Positions 9,037 to 17,614 of a DNA stretch of 64,000 bases are shown in pieces; the first letter of the stretch is position 1; each line of letters starts with the position of its first letter. A model generated the notes under the pieces. It saw only the letters and a list, made by a program, of their open reading frames with translations, was not told the DNA's origin and made no database searches. The stretch is taken from positions 62,001 through 126,000 of the forward strand of contig VGFQ01000002.1 of the NCBI GenBank assembly GCA_016868815.1, read 5' to 3'. The stretch is from Bacteroidota bacterium. Lineage in GTDB: Bacteria; Bacteroidota; Bacteroidia; Chitinophagales; Chitinophagaceae. A program made the position numbers and the translations under genes.

Positions 9037-10878
9037 ATGGATAAGAATTCGGTGATTGGCTTCGTGCTGCTCGCTCTGTTGTTCTTCGGTTATTTTTATT
9101 TTACTCGCCAGGCACAACTGGACTACGAGCGCAAGCAGCTTGCTATAAAGGATTCTATCGCCCGACTGCAGCCCCCTGTCAAGGATACTATTCCATCCAC
9201 TGCACCTGCCTCTTCGAACCTAGTACCTGCAGCCGACAATGCCGTGGCGGGCAGTTTGACCCAGCAGGGAGTATCCAAGGAGGAGGTCACCCTCGTCGAA
9301 ACAGCATTCTTGCGCATCGAATTTTCTAATAAGGGCGGACAGCCCAGACGCATCGAGCTGCTCCAGTATCGTGCCCCCGACAGCAGCCCGGTACGCCTGC
9401 TGGACACCGCTTACGACCGATTTTCATATGCAATCGCTACTGCCAACGGGATGTCTACCCAGAGCGCCGACCTGTATTTTTCCGGTAGTAAGGTCGTTCG
9501 GCAGGCCGATGGCAGTCAGACCATTCGCTACACCCTCTCAGACAGCTCCGGACGTTCGATTTCACACGTCTACACCCTCCGGCCCCGAGATTATATGGTC
9601 GACTTTAACTTAGCAGCAGAAGGAGCCGACAAGATATTCAACCGTAACCAGGTAGACTTCCTTTGGCAGCTAAGGGCTCGCCAGCAAGAGCAAGACATCC
9701 AAAGCGAAAAACTGGAGACGCAGCTTGGCCTGATGAGGGCCGACGACTACGATTACTATACCTTGGGAAGCGGCATTAGTGAGAAGATGGAGGAAGGAGT
9801 TCGTTGGATTGGCTTCAAACAAAAATTCTTCAATACAACCCTCATTCCAAAAGACGGCTTCTCATACGTGGAGGCCAACTGCACCGTGCCACCAGACAGC
9901 ACTCGATTGGTAGCCAATGCGGCGCTCACCCTCCGGGCAATGCTGCCGGCCGGCCCAAAAGTCGCGCTGCCCCTCCGCTTCTACTATGGTCCCAATGACT
10001 TCGCCCTGCTCAAAGGATATGGTATCGGGCTCGAGGACCTGGTCAACCTAGGCCAAGGCTTCTACGCATTCGTGAAGTATATCAATCGCTGGGTCGTACT
10101 TCCGTTCTTTAGCCTGATCGACGGCCTCCTGTCGAGTTATGGATTGGTGATAGCCCTGCTGACGATCTTTATCCGGCTGCTTACCTCCCCGTTGGTATAC
10201 ACCAGTTACCTGAGTGGTGCCAAGATGAAAGCGTTGAAGCCTGAGCTGGATGCCATGCGGGAGAAGTTCGGGGAAGATCAGCAGGCTTTCAGCATGGAGC
10301 AGATGAAGCTTTTCCGCAGTGCCGGCGTGAATCCACTTGGGGGCTGCATACCCGCCCTGCTGCAGATTCCCATCTTTTTCGCATTGTACAGCTTCTTCAA
10401 TTCAAACATCGCTCTGAGGGGGGAGTCATTCTGGTGGTCGCAAGACCTGTCAGCCTATGACAGTATTGTGACCTGGAGTTTCTCTATTCCATTCATCGGG
10501 AACCATCTGAGCCTGTTCACGATTCTATCTGTCATCACCAGCCTGCTCATCTCCCTTTACAGCATGAGTATGACACCAGACCAGGGGAACCCGGTGCTTA
10601 AGTATATGCCTTATATCTTCCCTGTCATGCTCTTGGGCATTTTTAATAGTTTGCCTTCTGCCCTGACCTGGTATTATACGGTTTCCAATGTTATTACGCT
10701 GGCTATGCAGTTTGTGATTCAAACCTATATCATAGACCACACTAGGATCCTCGCCCAGATCGATGAAAACCGGAAAAAGCCCCGAAAGAAGTCAAAGTGG
10801 CAGGAAAAGCTCGAACAGATGCAGGATACCCGGAAGCGGGTGGAAAAGTTGCAGTCGAAGACAAAGCCGAAGTCTTGA
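9037..10878 (+). CDS. yidC: Membrane protein insertase YidC
   Basis: A 613-residue inner-membrane insertase that folds and inserts membrane proteins alone or with SecYEG. After an N-terminal membrane segment (DKNSVIGFVLLALLFFGYFY) comes a large periplasmic beta-domain to about residue 340. The conserved Oxa1 core follows, including YTSYLSGAKMKALKPEL, NPLGGCIPALLQIPIFFALY and later helices, with a basic Lys/Arg-rich C-terminus suited to ribosome contact. ATG occurs at 9031 and 9037. I chose 9037 (MDKNS) because family members in this phylum usually begin MD-N. Confidence 0.96.
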   Translation: MDKNSVIGFVLLALLFFGYFYFTRQAQLDYERKQLAIKDSIARLQPPVKDTIPSTAPASSNLVPAADNAVAGSLTQQGVSKEEVTLVETAFLRIEFSNKGGQPRRIELLQYRAPDSSPVRLLDTAYDRFSYAIATANGMSTQSADLYFSGSKVVRQADGSQTIRYTLSDSSGRSISHVYTLRPRDYMVDFNLAAEGADKIFNRNQVDFLWQLRARQQEQDIQSEKLETQLGLMRADDYDYYTLGSGISEKMEEGVRWIGFKQKFFNTTLIPKDGFSYVEANCTVPPDSTRLVANAALTLRAMLPAGPKVALPLRFYYGPNDFALLKGYGIGLEDLVNLGQGFYAFVKYINRWVVLPFFSLIDGLLSSYGLVIALLTIFIRLLTSPLVYTSYLSGAKMKALKPELDAMREKFGEDQQAFSMEQMKLFRSAGVNPLGGCIPALLQIPIFFALYSFFNSNIALRGESFWWSQDLSAYDSIVTWSFSIPFIGNHLSLFTILSVITSLLISLYSMSMTPDQGNPVLKYMPYIFPVMLLGIFNSLPSALTWYYTVSNVITLAMQFVIQTYIIDHTRILAQIDENRKKPRKKSKWQEKLEQMQDTRKRVEKLQSKTKPKS

Positions 10879-10952
10879 GTCGCTTTCAGCGCGTCGTCAA
10901 GCAACCAGGATAAGCAATTTTCTGTCTTCCATTGTGTAAACCCTGAGAAGCC

Positions 10953-11615
10953 ATGGACTTGAAGACCATTTTTATCGCTCTGCTGCTGGCCTTGACGATG
11001 CACTCGTTCTCCCAGCGGACATTTTCTGAAGGAACCATACAGTTCGATATCTCTGTGCAGACCGGCAAGCCCGATCCTCAGCTCGCGGATATGTTTGATG
11101 GTGCCCAGGCCAGTATCCAGCTCCGCGGTGGACTCAGTCGTTCAGAATTGGTGAGTGCCCTAGGAAGTACCGTGACCATCTTCGACCACCGCGCTGGCAC
11201 CGGTGTGGTCTTACGTGAGTTCGGTCCGCAAAAGTTGCTCATCCGGATGGATAAAGACGATTGGACAGATAAGAACCGCCGGTACCAGGGCATCCGCTTT
11301 ATATTTTCGAAAGACACCAAGACGATTGCGGGATACCCTTGCGTGCGTGCGGAGGCAGTGATGCCCGACAGTTCCCGCTTCATGGTCTGGTTTACCCGGC
11401 AGCTGGTGGCGGAGAATGCTTCCTTTGATCCACAATTCAGCCTGTTACCGGGCACCGCACTGGAATATGAGTCGACCGTTGGGGGCATCCGGGTGAAGTA
11501 TGCTGCCGTCAACGTCAGTTTCGATCCCGTACCGATCAATCGGTTCGAAGTGCCAAAATCAGGTTACCGGGAGATGAACTACGCAGAAAGCCAGCCTAGA
11601 AAGTCAGGGAATTGA
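10953..11615 (+). CDS. Secreted protein of unknown function (DUF4412/GLPGLI-like)
   Basis: A 220-residue protein with an N-terminal signal peptide (about residues 1-20, ending near HSFSQ). The rest is predicted beta-rich. The run EGTIQFDISV near the N-terminus and the later KTIAGYPCVRAEA recall periplasmic DUF4412/GLPGLI-type proteins of this phylum, in which a protein-coupled dye-like or metal-reductive role has been guessed but is not known. It lies 74 nt after yidC on the same strand and ends 3 nt before a convergent small gene. Function is not assigned. Confidence 0.7.
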   Translation: MDLKTIFIALLLALTMHSFSQRTFSEGTIQFDISVQTGKPDPQLADMFDGAQASIQLRGGLSRSELVSALGSTVTIFDHRAGTGVVLREFGPQKLLIRMDKDDWTDKNRRYQGIRFIFSKDTKTIAGYPCVRAEAVMPDSSRFMVWFTRQLVAENASFDPQFSLLPGTALEYESTVGGIRVKYAAVNVSFDPVPINRFEVPKSGYREMNYAESQPRKSGN

Positions 11616-11618
11616 TCT

Positions 11619-11945
11619 TCAGCGAATCGCAGGTGGGGTGGGGGTCCGAAAGGTCTGTAAGAGTATGGGCTTCGCCTTGACGGGAATGTGTACCGTCACG
11701 TTGCCGCGCTGGTAGATAACCATGTTACAGGGGCCTGCAGGTGACTGGTTGGGAGGGAGGGAGGGCAGATTTCGGGTAGAATGATATTGGTAAAGCCCCG
11801 TTCCCAAAGAAAGCTTTAAGTCTTTTTTGATGTTCGAAAATGAACTGGCGTGGCGATTTTTACCGCCGATGCTGATGATGCCGTCTATGGCAGAGACATA
11901 GCCCGATACGTACAGGAAGGCCCCTGCAAACACAATCTTCTGCAT
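11619..11945 (-). CDS. Small putative secreted protein
   Basis: A 108-residue frame starting at Met 11945 (MQKIVFAGAFLYVSGYVSA), which gives a plausible signal peptide; the frame also opens at 11981. The mature part contains KDLKLSLGTGLYQYHST and a basic, Pro-rich C-terminus. I do not recognise it. Its support is the signal-like N-terminus and the lack of another gene in this stretch. It is convergent with the preceding gene, with only 3 nt between the stops. Confidence 0.5.
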   Translation of the reverse strand: MQKIVFAGAFLYVSGYVSAIDGIISIGGKNRHASSFSNIKKDLKLSLGTGLYQYHSTRNLPSLPPNQSPAGPCNMVIYQRGNVTVHIPVKAKPILLQTFRTPTPPAIR

Positions 11946-12209
11946 GCGGTTCCGGTAGGCATTGAGTCGTTGGAAATGCATCGTATGTAAAGATATTGAT
12001 AAATTACCTGCAATTCCTATTCCAAATTTCCCAGAGGATGGCCATTCATCGAAAGTCTCGTATTTGCCGTCTATCTGTGCAAAGCCTTAAGTCAGTGAAT
12101 TTTTCCAGCTTACTTTGTAGCCTGTTTATCGATAAGATGTTGATTTTCGGCAAAAGGTTGGTTATCAGGCATTTTTCTGAATCCCAATTTTTCGCAATAC
12201 ATTGAGGTC

Positions 12210-13631
12210 ATGGCAAAGCGGCACGAACGGGAGGATAGGGAGGAGATGGACGAGCTGCTCCGTCAGTACCGGCTGCTGATGTCGGGGCGGGGAACCATTT
12301 CCCTTTCAGAAGACTCTTTCGAGCGGATCATCGATCATTTTGATGAAGACGACGACCTGCAGGCTGCCATCGAGGCGGCGGAAACCGGCATCGGCCAATA
12401 CCCCTTTTCTGCTGCATTGCTGATCAAAAAGGCCGACCTGCTGATCTCTGACAAGCGCTATCAGGAATCACTCGACTTGTTGGACAGGGCGGAAGTCCTC
12501 GACAGCATGGATATTGACATCTGGATTCTTCGGACAGATGCTTGGCTGGCGATGGACCAGCAGGACAAAGCGGCCCGTCTGCTAGAGGAAGCCATTGGCC
12601 GTTTTTCGGGTGATGACCGGCTCGACCTGCTGTTTGAGCTGGCGGATGTCTACGATGATTATGAGGCCTTTGAAAAGGTTTTCGATTGCCTGCGAATGAT
12701 CCTCGAAGAAGATCCCAACAACGAGGAGGCACTCTATAAAATTTGCTTTTGGACAGATTTTACCGGGCGCAATGAAGAGAGCATCCGGATACACCAGGGC
12801 ATCATAGACGCCAATCCTTACAACGAACTCGCCTGGTTCAACCTGGCAGCAGCCTATCAGGGCCTTCGGCTGTATGAGAAGTCTGTAGATGCCTACCAGT
12901 ACGCCATTGCCATCAATGAGAAGTTTGATCATGCCTATCGGAACATGGCCGATGCTTACATCCGCCTACGGAAGTATCGGGATGCGATTGAAGCCCTAGA
13001 GAAGGTCATCGAATTATCCCGTCCTGAAGAAGTCGTCTATGAAGCCATTGGCCACTGTTTCGATCGTTTAAAAAATCCGGCACAAGCTAGGTTTTACTTT
13101 CGAAAAGCCTCACACCTGAACCCGGAGGATGCCAAGTTGCTCCATCGGATTGCTGTGACGTATATCCAGGAAGAGAACTGGCAGCCGGCAGTCCGCTATC
13201 TGGAGATGGCGTTACGGATCGCCCGCAACAACCATGAGTTCAACCTTTCCATGGGCGAAGTGCAAATGCAGCTCGGCAACATACGAGAGGCAGTGGAGCA
13301 TCTGACCATGGTCGTTCATGCCAGGCCCCGAAACATCACAGGCTGGGAGGCCTTGATTCGTTGCCTCTATGATGCGGGACTATATCTGGAAGCAGAGGCC
13401 CAATCATGCGCTGCCTATCTTGCCACGGGAGGCAAGCCGGTCTTGCTTTTCTACAGGGCGGCCGTCCTTCTGGCCATGCACAAGACAAAAGAGGCCTTGT
13501 TGTTATTCGGTCAGGCGATGGAGTTGGCACCCCGAAAAGTTGCAAAGATGCTCGACCTGGACCCTTCCGTGGTCCAGCACCCACAGGTGGCAGAGGCCAT
13601 CGCCCGCCATCGCCGCCCCAAGAAGCGTTGA
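12210..13631 (+). CDS. Tetratricopeptide repeat protein
   Basis: A 473-residue soluble protein built almost entirely of TPR helices, for example NELAWFNLAAAYQGLRLYEK, DHAYRNMADAYIRLRKYRDA and EVVYEAIGHCFDRLKNPAQA. There is no signal peptide, so it is likely cytoplasmic, and its N-terminus is acidic. Such TPR proteins act as scaffolds, but partner and process cannot be read from the sequence. About 220 nt upstream is AT-rich and holds no clear gene. The C-terminus is basic (RHRRPKKR). Confidence 0.85.
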   Translation: MAKRHEREDREEMDELLRQYRLLMSGRGTISLSEDSFERIIDHFDEDDDLQAAIEAAETGIGQYPFSAALLIKKADLLISDKRYQESLDLLDRAEVLDSMDIDIWILRTDAWLAMDQQDKAARLLEEAIGRFSGDDRLDLLFELADVYDDYEAFEKVFDCLRMILEEDPNNEEALYKICFWTDFTGRNEESIRIHQGIIDANPYNELAWFNLAAAYQGLRLYEKSVDAYQYAIAINEKFDHAYRNMADAYIRLRKYRDAIEALEKVIELSRPEEVVYEAIGHCFDRLKNPAQARFYFRKASHLNPEDAKLLHRIAVTYIQEENWQPAVRYLEMALRIARNNHEFNLSMGEVQMQLGNIREAVEHLTMVVHARPRNITGWEALIRCLYDAGLYLEAEAQSCAAYLATGGKPVLLFYRAAVLLAMHKTKEALLLFGQAMELAPRKVAKMLDLDPSVVQHPQVAEAIARHRRPKKR

Positions 13632-13663
13632 GGTATCCTTAAGTGAGGTTCGTCGTTGATTCT

Positions 13664-13671
13664 TATCTTAG
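13664..13671 (+). promoter_or_regulatory. Possible -7 element before the phosphosulfolactate synthase gene
   Basis: TATCTTAG differs from TAnnTTTG by one base and lies 20 nt before the ATG at 13692. It supports 13692 over the earlier in-frame start at 13656, which would precede the element. Confidence 0.4.
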
Positions 13672-13691
13672 CATCTCTGGAACATTCACCG

Positions 13692-14462
13692 ATGAATTTT
13701 CACCTTTCACAGATCCCGGATAGGCATACGAAACCCCGCACCGACGGCATTACCATGGTCATGGACAAGGGCTTGAGCCTGGAAGAGGCCCGCCATTTCA
13801 TGCCCGTCGCCCGCCTGCATGTCGACATCTTAAAGCTTGGCTTTGGCACTTCCTTCGTCACCCCCGACCTGAAGGCCAAGATCGAACTCTACTTATCTCA
13901 TGACATCCCCGTCTATTTCGGAGGGACGCTTTTTGAGGCCTTCCTGATCCGCAATCAGTTTGACGATTACATAGCCATCTGCCGCGACTACGGCCTCCGG
14001 CATATGGAGGTCAGCGATGGATCCATTACCATTCCACATGCTGAAAAATGTGGGTATATAGAACGCCTGACCAAGCATGGGACAGTCCTTAGCGAGGTGG
14101 GCAGCAAGGATGCCGCCCATATCATCCCCCCCTACAAGTGGATAGAGCTGATGCAGGCTGAACTCTCGGCCGGTGCGACCTATGTCATTGCAGAGGCAAG
14201 GGAAGCCGGCAATGTCGGCATTTACCGTGGCTCCGGAGAAGTCAGAGAGGGCCTTGTCCAGGAGATCCTCACCAAGATCCCCGGAGAACGCATCCTCTGG
14301 GAAGCACCCCAGAAAGCCCAGCAACTCTACTTCATCGAGTTGCTCGGCTGCAACGTCAACCTTGGCAACATCGCCCATTCCGAGGTCATCCCGCTGGAGA
14401 CGATGCGGCTGGGACTGCGGGGCGATACTTTCCACCTTTTCCTTCAAAATGACCCATCGTGA
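13692..14462 (+). CDS. Phosphosulfolactate synthase (ComA family)
   Basis: A 256-residue TIM-barrel protein. By family it adds sulfite to phosphoenolpyruvate to give (2R)-phospho-3-sulfolactate, the first step towards sulfolactate or coenzyme M. Recognisable segments are TDGITMVMDKG, DILKLGFGTSF, YFGGTLFEAF, HMEVSDGSI, LSEVGSKD and VIAEAREAGNVGIYR, in the usual order. The gene overlaps aroE by 4 nt (GTGA), so the two are translationally coupled. In Bacteroidota the final product is not established; bacterial sulfonates are possible. I am confident of the family, less so of the product. Confidence 0.85.
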   Translation: MNFHLSQIPDRHTKPRTDGITMVMDKGLSLEEARHFMPVARLHVDILKLGFGTSFVTPDLKAKIELYLSHDIPVYFGGTLFEAFLIRNQFDDYIAICRDYGLRHMEVSDGSITIPHAEKCGYIERLTKHGTVLSEVGSKDAAHIIPPYKWIELMQAELSAGATYVIAEAREAGNVGIYRGSGEVREGLVQEILTKIPGERILWEAPQKAQQLYFIELLGCNVNLGNIAHSEVIPLETMRLGLRGDTFHLFLQNDPS

Positions 14463-15199
14463 GGCGGTTTGCCCTGATCGGCCTTCCGCTCGGGCATTCT
14501 TTTTCGCAGCGGTATTTCACGGCCAAGTTTGCCACAGAAGGCATCTCAGACTGCATCTACGACCTCTTTCCCCTCGAGGATATCTCGCAGTTTCCCTCTC
14601 TTTTGGACATGCACCCAGACCTGGAAGGCCTGAATGTGACCATACCTTACAAAGAGAAAGTCATTCCTTTCCTGGATGACATGTCTGAAGTAGTCCGGGA
14701 CTGTGGAGCCTGTAACTGTATCCGTCGGACTCCCGCGGGACTTTTTGGCCACAATACAGACGTGGTTGGCTTTGAGCAATCACTACAGGCGGGTCTGCAG
14801 CCTTCTCACCGTCAGGCACTCATCCTTGGGACAGGCGGAGCCTCCAAGGCCGTTGCGTATGTGCTGCGGAAAAAAGGGATTGCCTATCGATATGTCAGCA
14901 GGAGGCCTTCCCCAAACTCATCTATGCTCACTTATCAGGACCTGGATGACACCATCCTGTCGTCCCATACCTTGCTCATCAACACCACCCCCTTGGGAAC
15001 TTCCCCAGCCATAGAGGAGGCGCCTCCCATTCCTTACGACTTGCTGACGGCGGCTCACTATCTCTTCGATCTGGTCTACAACCCCCCCGTCACCAAGTTC
15101 CTGCAGGAAGGGTTGCTGCGAGGGGCCACCACCCACAACGGATCCGATATGCTCGTCATTCAGGCGGAAGAGAGCTGGCGCATCTGGAATGCCAAATGA
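14459..15199 (+). CDS. aroE: Shikimate dehydrogenase
   Basis: A 246-residue NADPH-dependent enzyme of the shikimate pathway (3-dehydroshikimate to shikimate). The substrate-binding N-terminus FALIGLPLGHSFSQRYFT and NVTIPYKEKVIPFLD with the catalytic Lys are clear. The nucleotide-binding loop is LGTGGASKAVAYVLRKKG, and the C-terminus has GSDMLVIQAEESW. The start is GTG inside the stop of the preceding gene. At 246 residues it matches the short Bacteroidota form. It ends 13 nt from the convergent anti-sigma-like gene. Confidence 0.95.
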   Translation: MRRFALIGLPLGHSFSQRYFTAKFATEGISDCIYDLFPLEDISQFPSLLDMHPDLEGLNVTIPYKEKVIPFLDDMSEVVRDCGACNCIRRTPAGLFGHNTDVVGFEQSLQAGLQPSHRQALILGTGGASKAVAYVLRKKGIAYRYVSRRPSPNSSMLTYQDLDDTILSSHTLLINTTPLGTSPAIEEAPPIPYDLLTAAHYLFDLVYNPPVTKFLQEGLLRGATTHNGSDMLVIQAEESWRIWNAK

Positions 15200-15212
15200 T
15201 TTTCCGGTCTTA

Positions 15213-15935
15213 TTATTCGCTGCTCAGCAAGGATACCAGCTCGACGATGTCGAATAAATGTCCGGGTGCTGGGATGTAGTTGCTTTTGTCTATTTGTTCC
15301 AACCATGTCAGCAGCTCGCGTCGGCAGGCTATGGGGTAGGAGGAAGCGCCCTGAGCAGGCAGGCAGGCGGCCATATATTCCAGCTTATAGTTGATGCGGC
15401 GGCATACTTCCTGCCGAACGTCGCATACCTCCACATAGTTGGATCCTGGATACGAGAGAGCCTCGCGGGCAAGCACCCTACTATGCTGGGGTTTGGCGTC
15501 GTGCAGGGAGAAGGGGTGGGCTGTACGCGCAGCGGGTTCTTGCAAGGGTTTCGGGGCCGGAGCGATGGGTTGTCCGGTTCGAAGTGGTATCCTCAGACGC
15601 TGCAGGGAGGTGGTGGCAGGAGAAAAGAAACGACCCTCCAGCATGGCATATTTCAACAAGAGGAGACCCAACAGGGCAGCGGCGGCGGGGATGGAATACC
15701 GGTAGAGGCTGCGGAGGATGCCAGGCTGGCGGTCAGCTGCTGCCGGCAACGACTTTGCAATCTGCAGCCAAACATGGGAGGGTGGGGCTGCCTCGGCTTC
15801 CTGGAGCCGGGAGGTCAGCCTTCCCTGTTCCTGCTGTATTTGTTTGGCCAGAGAAGGCCATAGGTCAGCCGGGGGACTCATTTCCTGCTCGTAGAGTTTT
15901 TTCTGCCATTCCATGGATAGACTTTTTTCAGACAT
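15213..15935 (-). CDS. Putative anti-sigma factor, membrane-anchored
   Basis: A 240-residue protein encoded directly after an ECF sigma factor, with an 8 nt overlap, which is the usual place for its regulator. The cytosolic N-terminus has two repeats of the type PPxxxWxxIAxxL (about residues 21-32 and 51-62). A single hydrophobic segment at about residues 80-98 (IPAAAALLGLLLLKYAML) is followed by a basic, probably periplasmic domain. There is no zinc-binding HxxxCxxC motif, so it is not a ZAS anti-sigma. The assignment rests on context and architecture; sequence alone does not name it. Confidence 0.65.
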   Translation of the reverse strand: MSEKSLSMEWQKKLYEQEMSPPADLWPSLAKQIQQEQGRLTSRLQEAEAAPPSHVWLQIAKSLPAAADRQPGILRSLYRYSIPAAAALLGLLLLKYAMLEGRFFSPATTSLQRLRIPLRTGQPIAPAPKPLQEPAARTAHPFSLHDAKPQHSRVLAREALSYPGSNYVEVCDVRQEVCRRINYKLEYMAACLPAQGASSYPIACRRELLTWLEQIDKSNYIPAPGHLFDIVELVSLLSSE

Positions 15936-16458
15936 GGCCCTTTATCCTCTCCAGCAGGGCTTTCCTGGCTCTTGCGAACTGCGACTTGCTGGTGCCTTCC
16001 TGGATGCCCAGCATCTCGCCGATCTCTTGGTGCGAGTAGCCCTCCACGGTATAGAGGTTGAAGACGGTCCGGTAACCTTCAGGGAGCGACTGGATCATTT
16101 TCATCAAATCTTCCAAGGCTAGTTTGTCGAGGGCATTCCAGCTGCCTTCTTCTATTTGTTCCTCCCGCTCGCTGAAGGGGTCCGCAAGGGGGTGCCGCCT
16201 GCGGTGGTGTTCGATGGCGGTATTTACAAAGATTCGTCGCATCCATCCCTCGAAAGACCCATCCGCCCTGAATTTCGACAGGTTGCGGAACACCTTTACA
16301 AAACCCTCCTGTAAGATATCTTGCGCCCCTTCAGCGTTCCCGGCATACCGAAGACATACTGCATACATCCGTGCGGCATATTTCTGATACAAAGCCTCCT
16401 GCATCCGTATATCGTTGGCAAGGCATCCCTGTATGATGTCGGTATCTGAAGCGGACAT
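15928..16458 (-). CDS. ECF-type RNA polymerase sigma factor
   Basis: A 176-residue sigma-70 family factor with only regions 2 and 4. Region 2 spans YQKYAARMYAVCLRYAGNAEGAQDILQEGFVKVFRNL and FEGWMRRIFVNTAIEHHRR. Region 4 is the helix-turn-helix around LPEGYRTVFNLYTVEGYSHQEIGEMLGIQEGTSKSQFARARKAL (about residues 125-168). It redirects RNA polymerase to a small regulon under control of the downstream membrane protein, with which it overlaps by 8 nt. The target promoters cannot be read here. Confidence 0.92.
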   Translation of the reverse strand: MSASDTDIIQGCLANDIRMQEALYQKYAARMYAVCLRYAGNAEGAQDILQEGFVKVFRNLSKFRADGSFEGWMRRIFVNTAIEHHRRRHPLADPFSEREEQIEEGSWNALDKLALEDLMKMIQSLPEGYRTVFNLYTVEGYSHQEIGEMLGIQEGTSKSQFARARKALLERIKGHV

Positions 16459-16526
16459 CCCTGTATAATGTCGTTTTTTGGCGGAGAATGGTTGTATGCG
16501 GGCTAAACTTTTTGGCAGTTCTTTCG

Positions 16527-17120
16527 TCAGATCCCTTCACCCAGGAAATGGAGCATGGCGTCCAGGGCTTTTCGCCGATGGCTGAAGTGGTTCTTGGCTT
16601 CCATCCCCATTTCTGCGAATGTTTGTCCGGCCCCGGTCGGAATAAAAACAGGGTCGTATCCGAAGCCTTGCTTGCCGGCCGGGTATTCGGCGATCCGTCC
16701 TTCACAGATGCCTTCAAAGCAATGCGACTTGCCTTGAAGGCAGAGGCTGAATACGGTCCTGAAGCGGGCCTCTCTTGTAGTGACCCCCTGCATGCGCTCC
16801 AACAGTCGTTGCTGATTAGCTGCATCTTGGGGGGGCTCCCCGGCGTATCTGGCAGAGCGAACACCGGGCTCACCACCCAGGGCGTTTACTTCCAATCCTG
16901 TGTCCTCGCTAAAACAATCACACCCCAGACGTTGGAACAGGAAGTCTGTCTTGGCTAAAGCGTTTTCCTCCAGCGTCGGAAAGGGTTCGGGGATCTCTTC
17001 GTTTATGCCCGCTTCCGGCAGAGTCAGGATGTGGAACCGACCTTTTAGCAGGGCACGCACTTCTGCTGCCTTATGGGGGTTCCTTGTAGCGAAGACGAGG
17101 GTTTGGGTAGGACTACTCAT
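16527..17120 (-). CDS. rdgB: Non-canonical purine NTP pyrophosphatase (RdgB/HAM1)
   Basis: A 197-residue house-cleaning enzyme that hydrolyses ITP, dITP and XTP to monophosphates and keeps deaminated purines out of DNA and RNA. The N-terminal LVFATRNPHKAAEVRALL is the family signature. FSEDTGLEVNALGGEPGVRSARYAGE holds the catalytic Asp, and GFGYDPVFIPTGAGQTFAEM and SHRRKALDAM complete the nucleotide site. Its start overlaps the stop of the upstream gene by 4 nt, implying coupled translation with the possible psi-like protein. Confidence 0.95.
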   Translation of the reverse strand: MSSPTQTLVFATRNPHKAAEVRALLKGRFHILTLPEAGINEEIPEPFPTLEENALAKTDFLFQRLGCDCFSEDTGLEVNALGGEPGVRSARYAGEPPQDAANQQRLLERMQGVTTREARFRTVFSLCLQGKSHCFEGICEGRIAEYPAGKQGFGYDPVFIPTGAGQTFAEMGMEAKNHFSHRRKALDAMLHFLGEGI

Positions 17121-17614
17121 AAGGGAAAAACCTTTTTAAGGGCGACCCAGAGGAGTTTTTTGCTGGGCATATCTCTTTCGAGTTGATCCAGCGGTGGCGC
17201 GGTGAGGTATCGGATGCCTTCGAATTCCTGTACCTGGTAGTCCGGAAACCGCATAGGCAGACCGATCTCTTGAGAAGCAGCGCCAAAGATCAGTACGATC
17301 CGGGGCGTATGTACCCGGGAGAGTTCCTGATGGTCTTTGTCAGCCATATGGGCCAGGTTGATTAGTCTGACATCAGGCATGCCCAGCCGGCAGGCGTGAA
17401 GGATATTTAGAAGGAAGGAGAGGGAGGCCTCCTGGATGACGGCTGCCTCTGGCTGACAGACCAGGATCAGGATGCGTTTGGAGTACCCACCGAGACTGTC
17501 AGCCTGGCTGGCTGTCCCGGCATGCAGGGTGGGTTGTACAATGGCATCTTGATATAGTAGTGATAACAGCCTTCCAGGAAGAGGTGTAGATGTTGCCGTA
17601 CCCCGCTTAGACAT
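17117..17614 (-). CDS. Uncharacterised protein, possible DNA polymerase III psi (HolD)-like
   Basis: A 165-residue protein I cannot name with certainty. The layout is a variable N-terminus, a hydrophobic strand RILILV, a helix LLNILHACRLGMPDVRLINL, a second strand RIVLIFGAASQEIGLP, then a C-terminal segment YLTAPPLDQL leading to KKLLWVALKKVF. This order, and the closing pattern (small residue-Pro-x-Leu-x-x-Leu ... Lys-x-x-Leu-Trp), resemble gamma-proteobacterial HolD as I remember it. HolD has a uracil-glycosylase-like fold and bridges the clamp loader to SSB. The comparison is by eye. Coupling to rdgB (4 nt overlap) is compatible with a DNA-maintenance role. Confidence 0.5.
   Translation of the reverse strand: MSKRGTATSTPLPGRLLSLLYQDAIVQPTLHAGTASQADSLGGYSKRILILVCQPEAAVIQEASLSFLLNILHACRLGMPDVRLINLAHMADKDHQELSRVHTPRIVLIFGAASQEIGLPMRFPDYQVQEFEGIRYLTAPPLDQLERDMPSKKLLWVALKKVFPL

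Noticed and set aside
11996..12205. 69-codon plus-strand frame before the TPR gene
   Set aside because: Starts with no family-like sequence and spans AT-rich intergenic DNA. It is probably chance.
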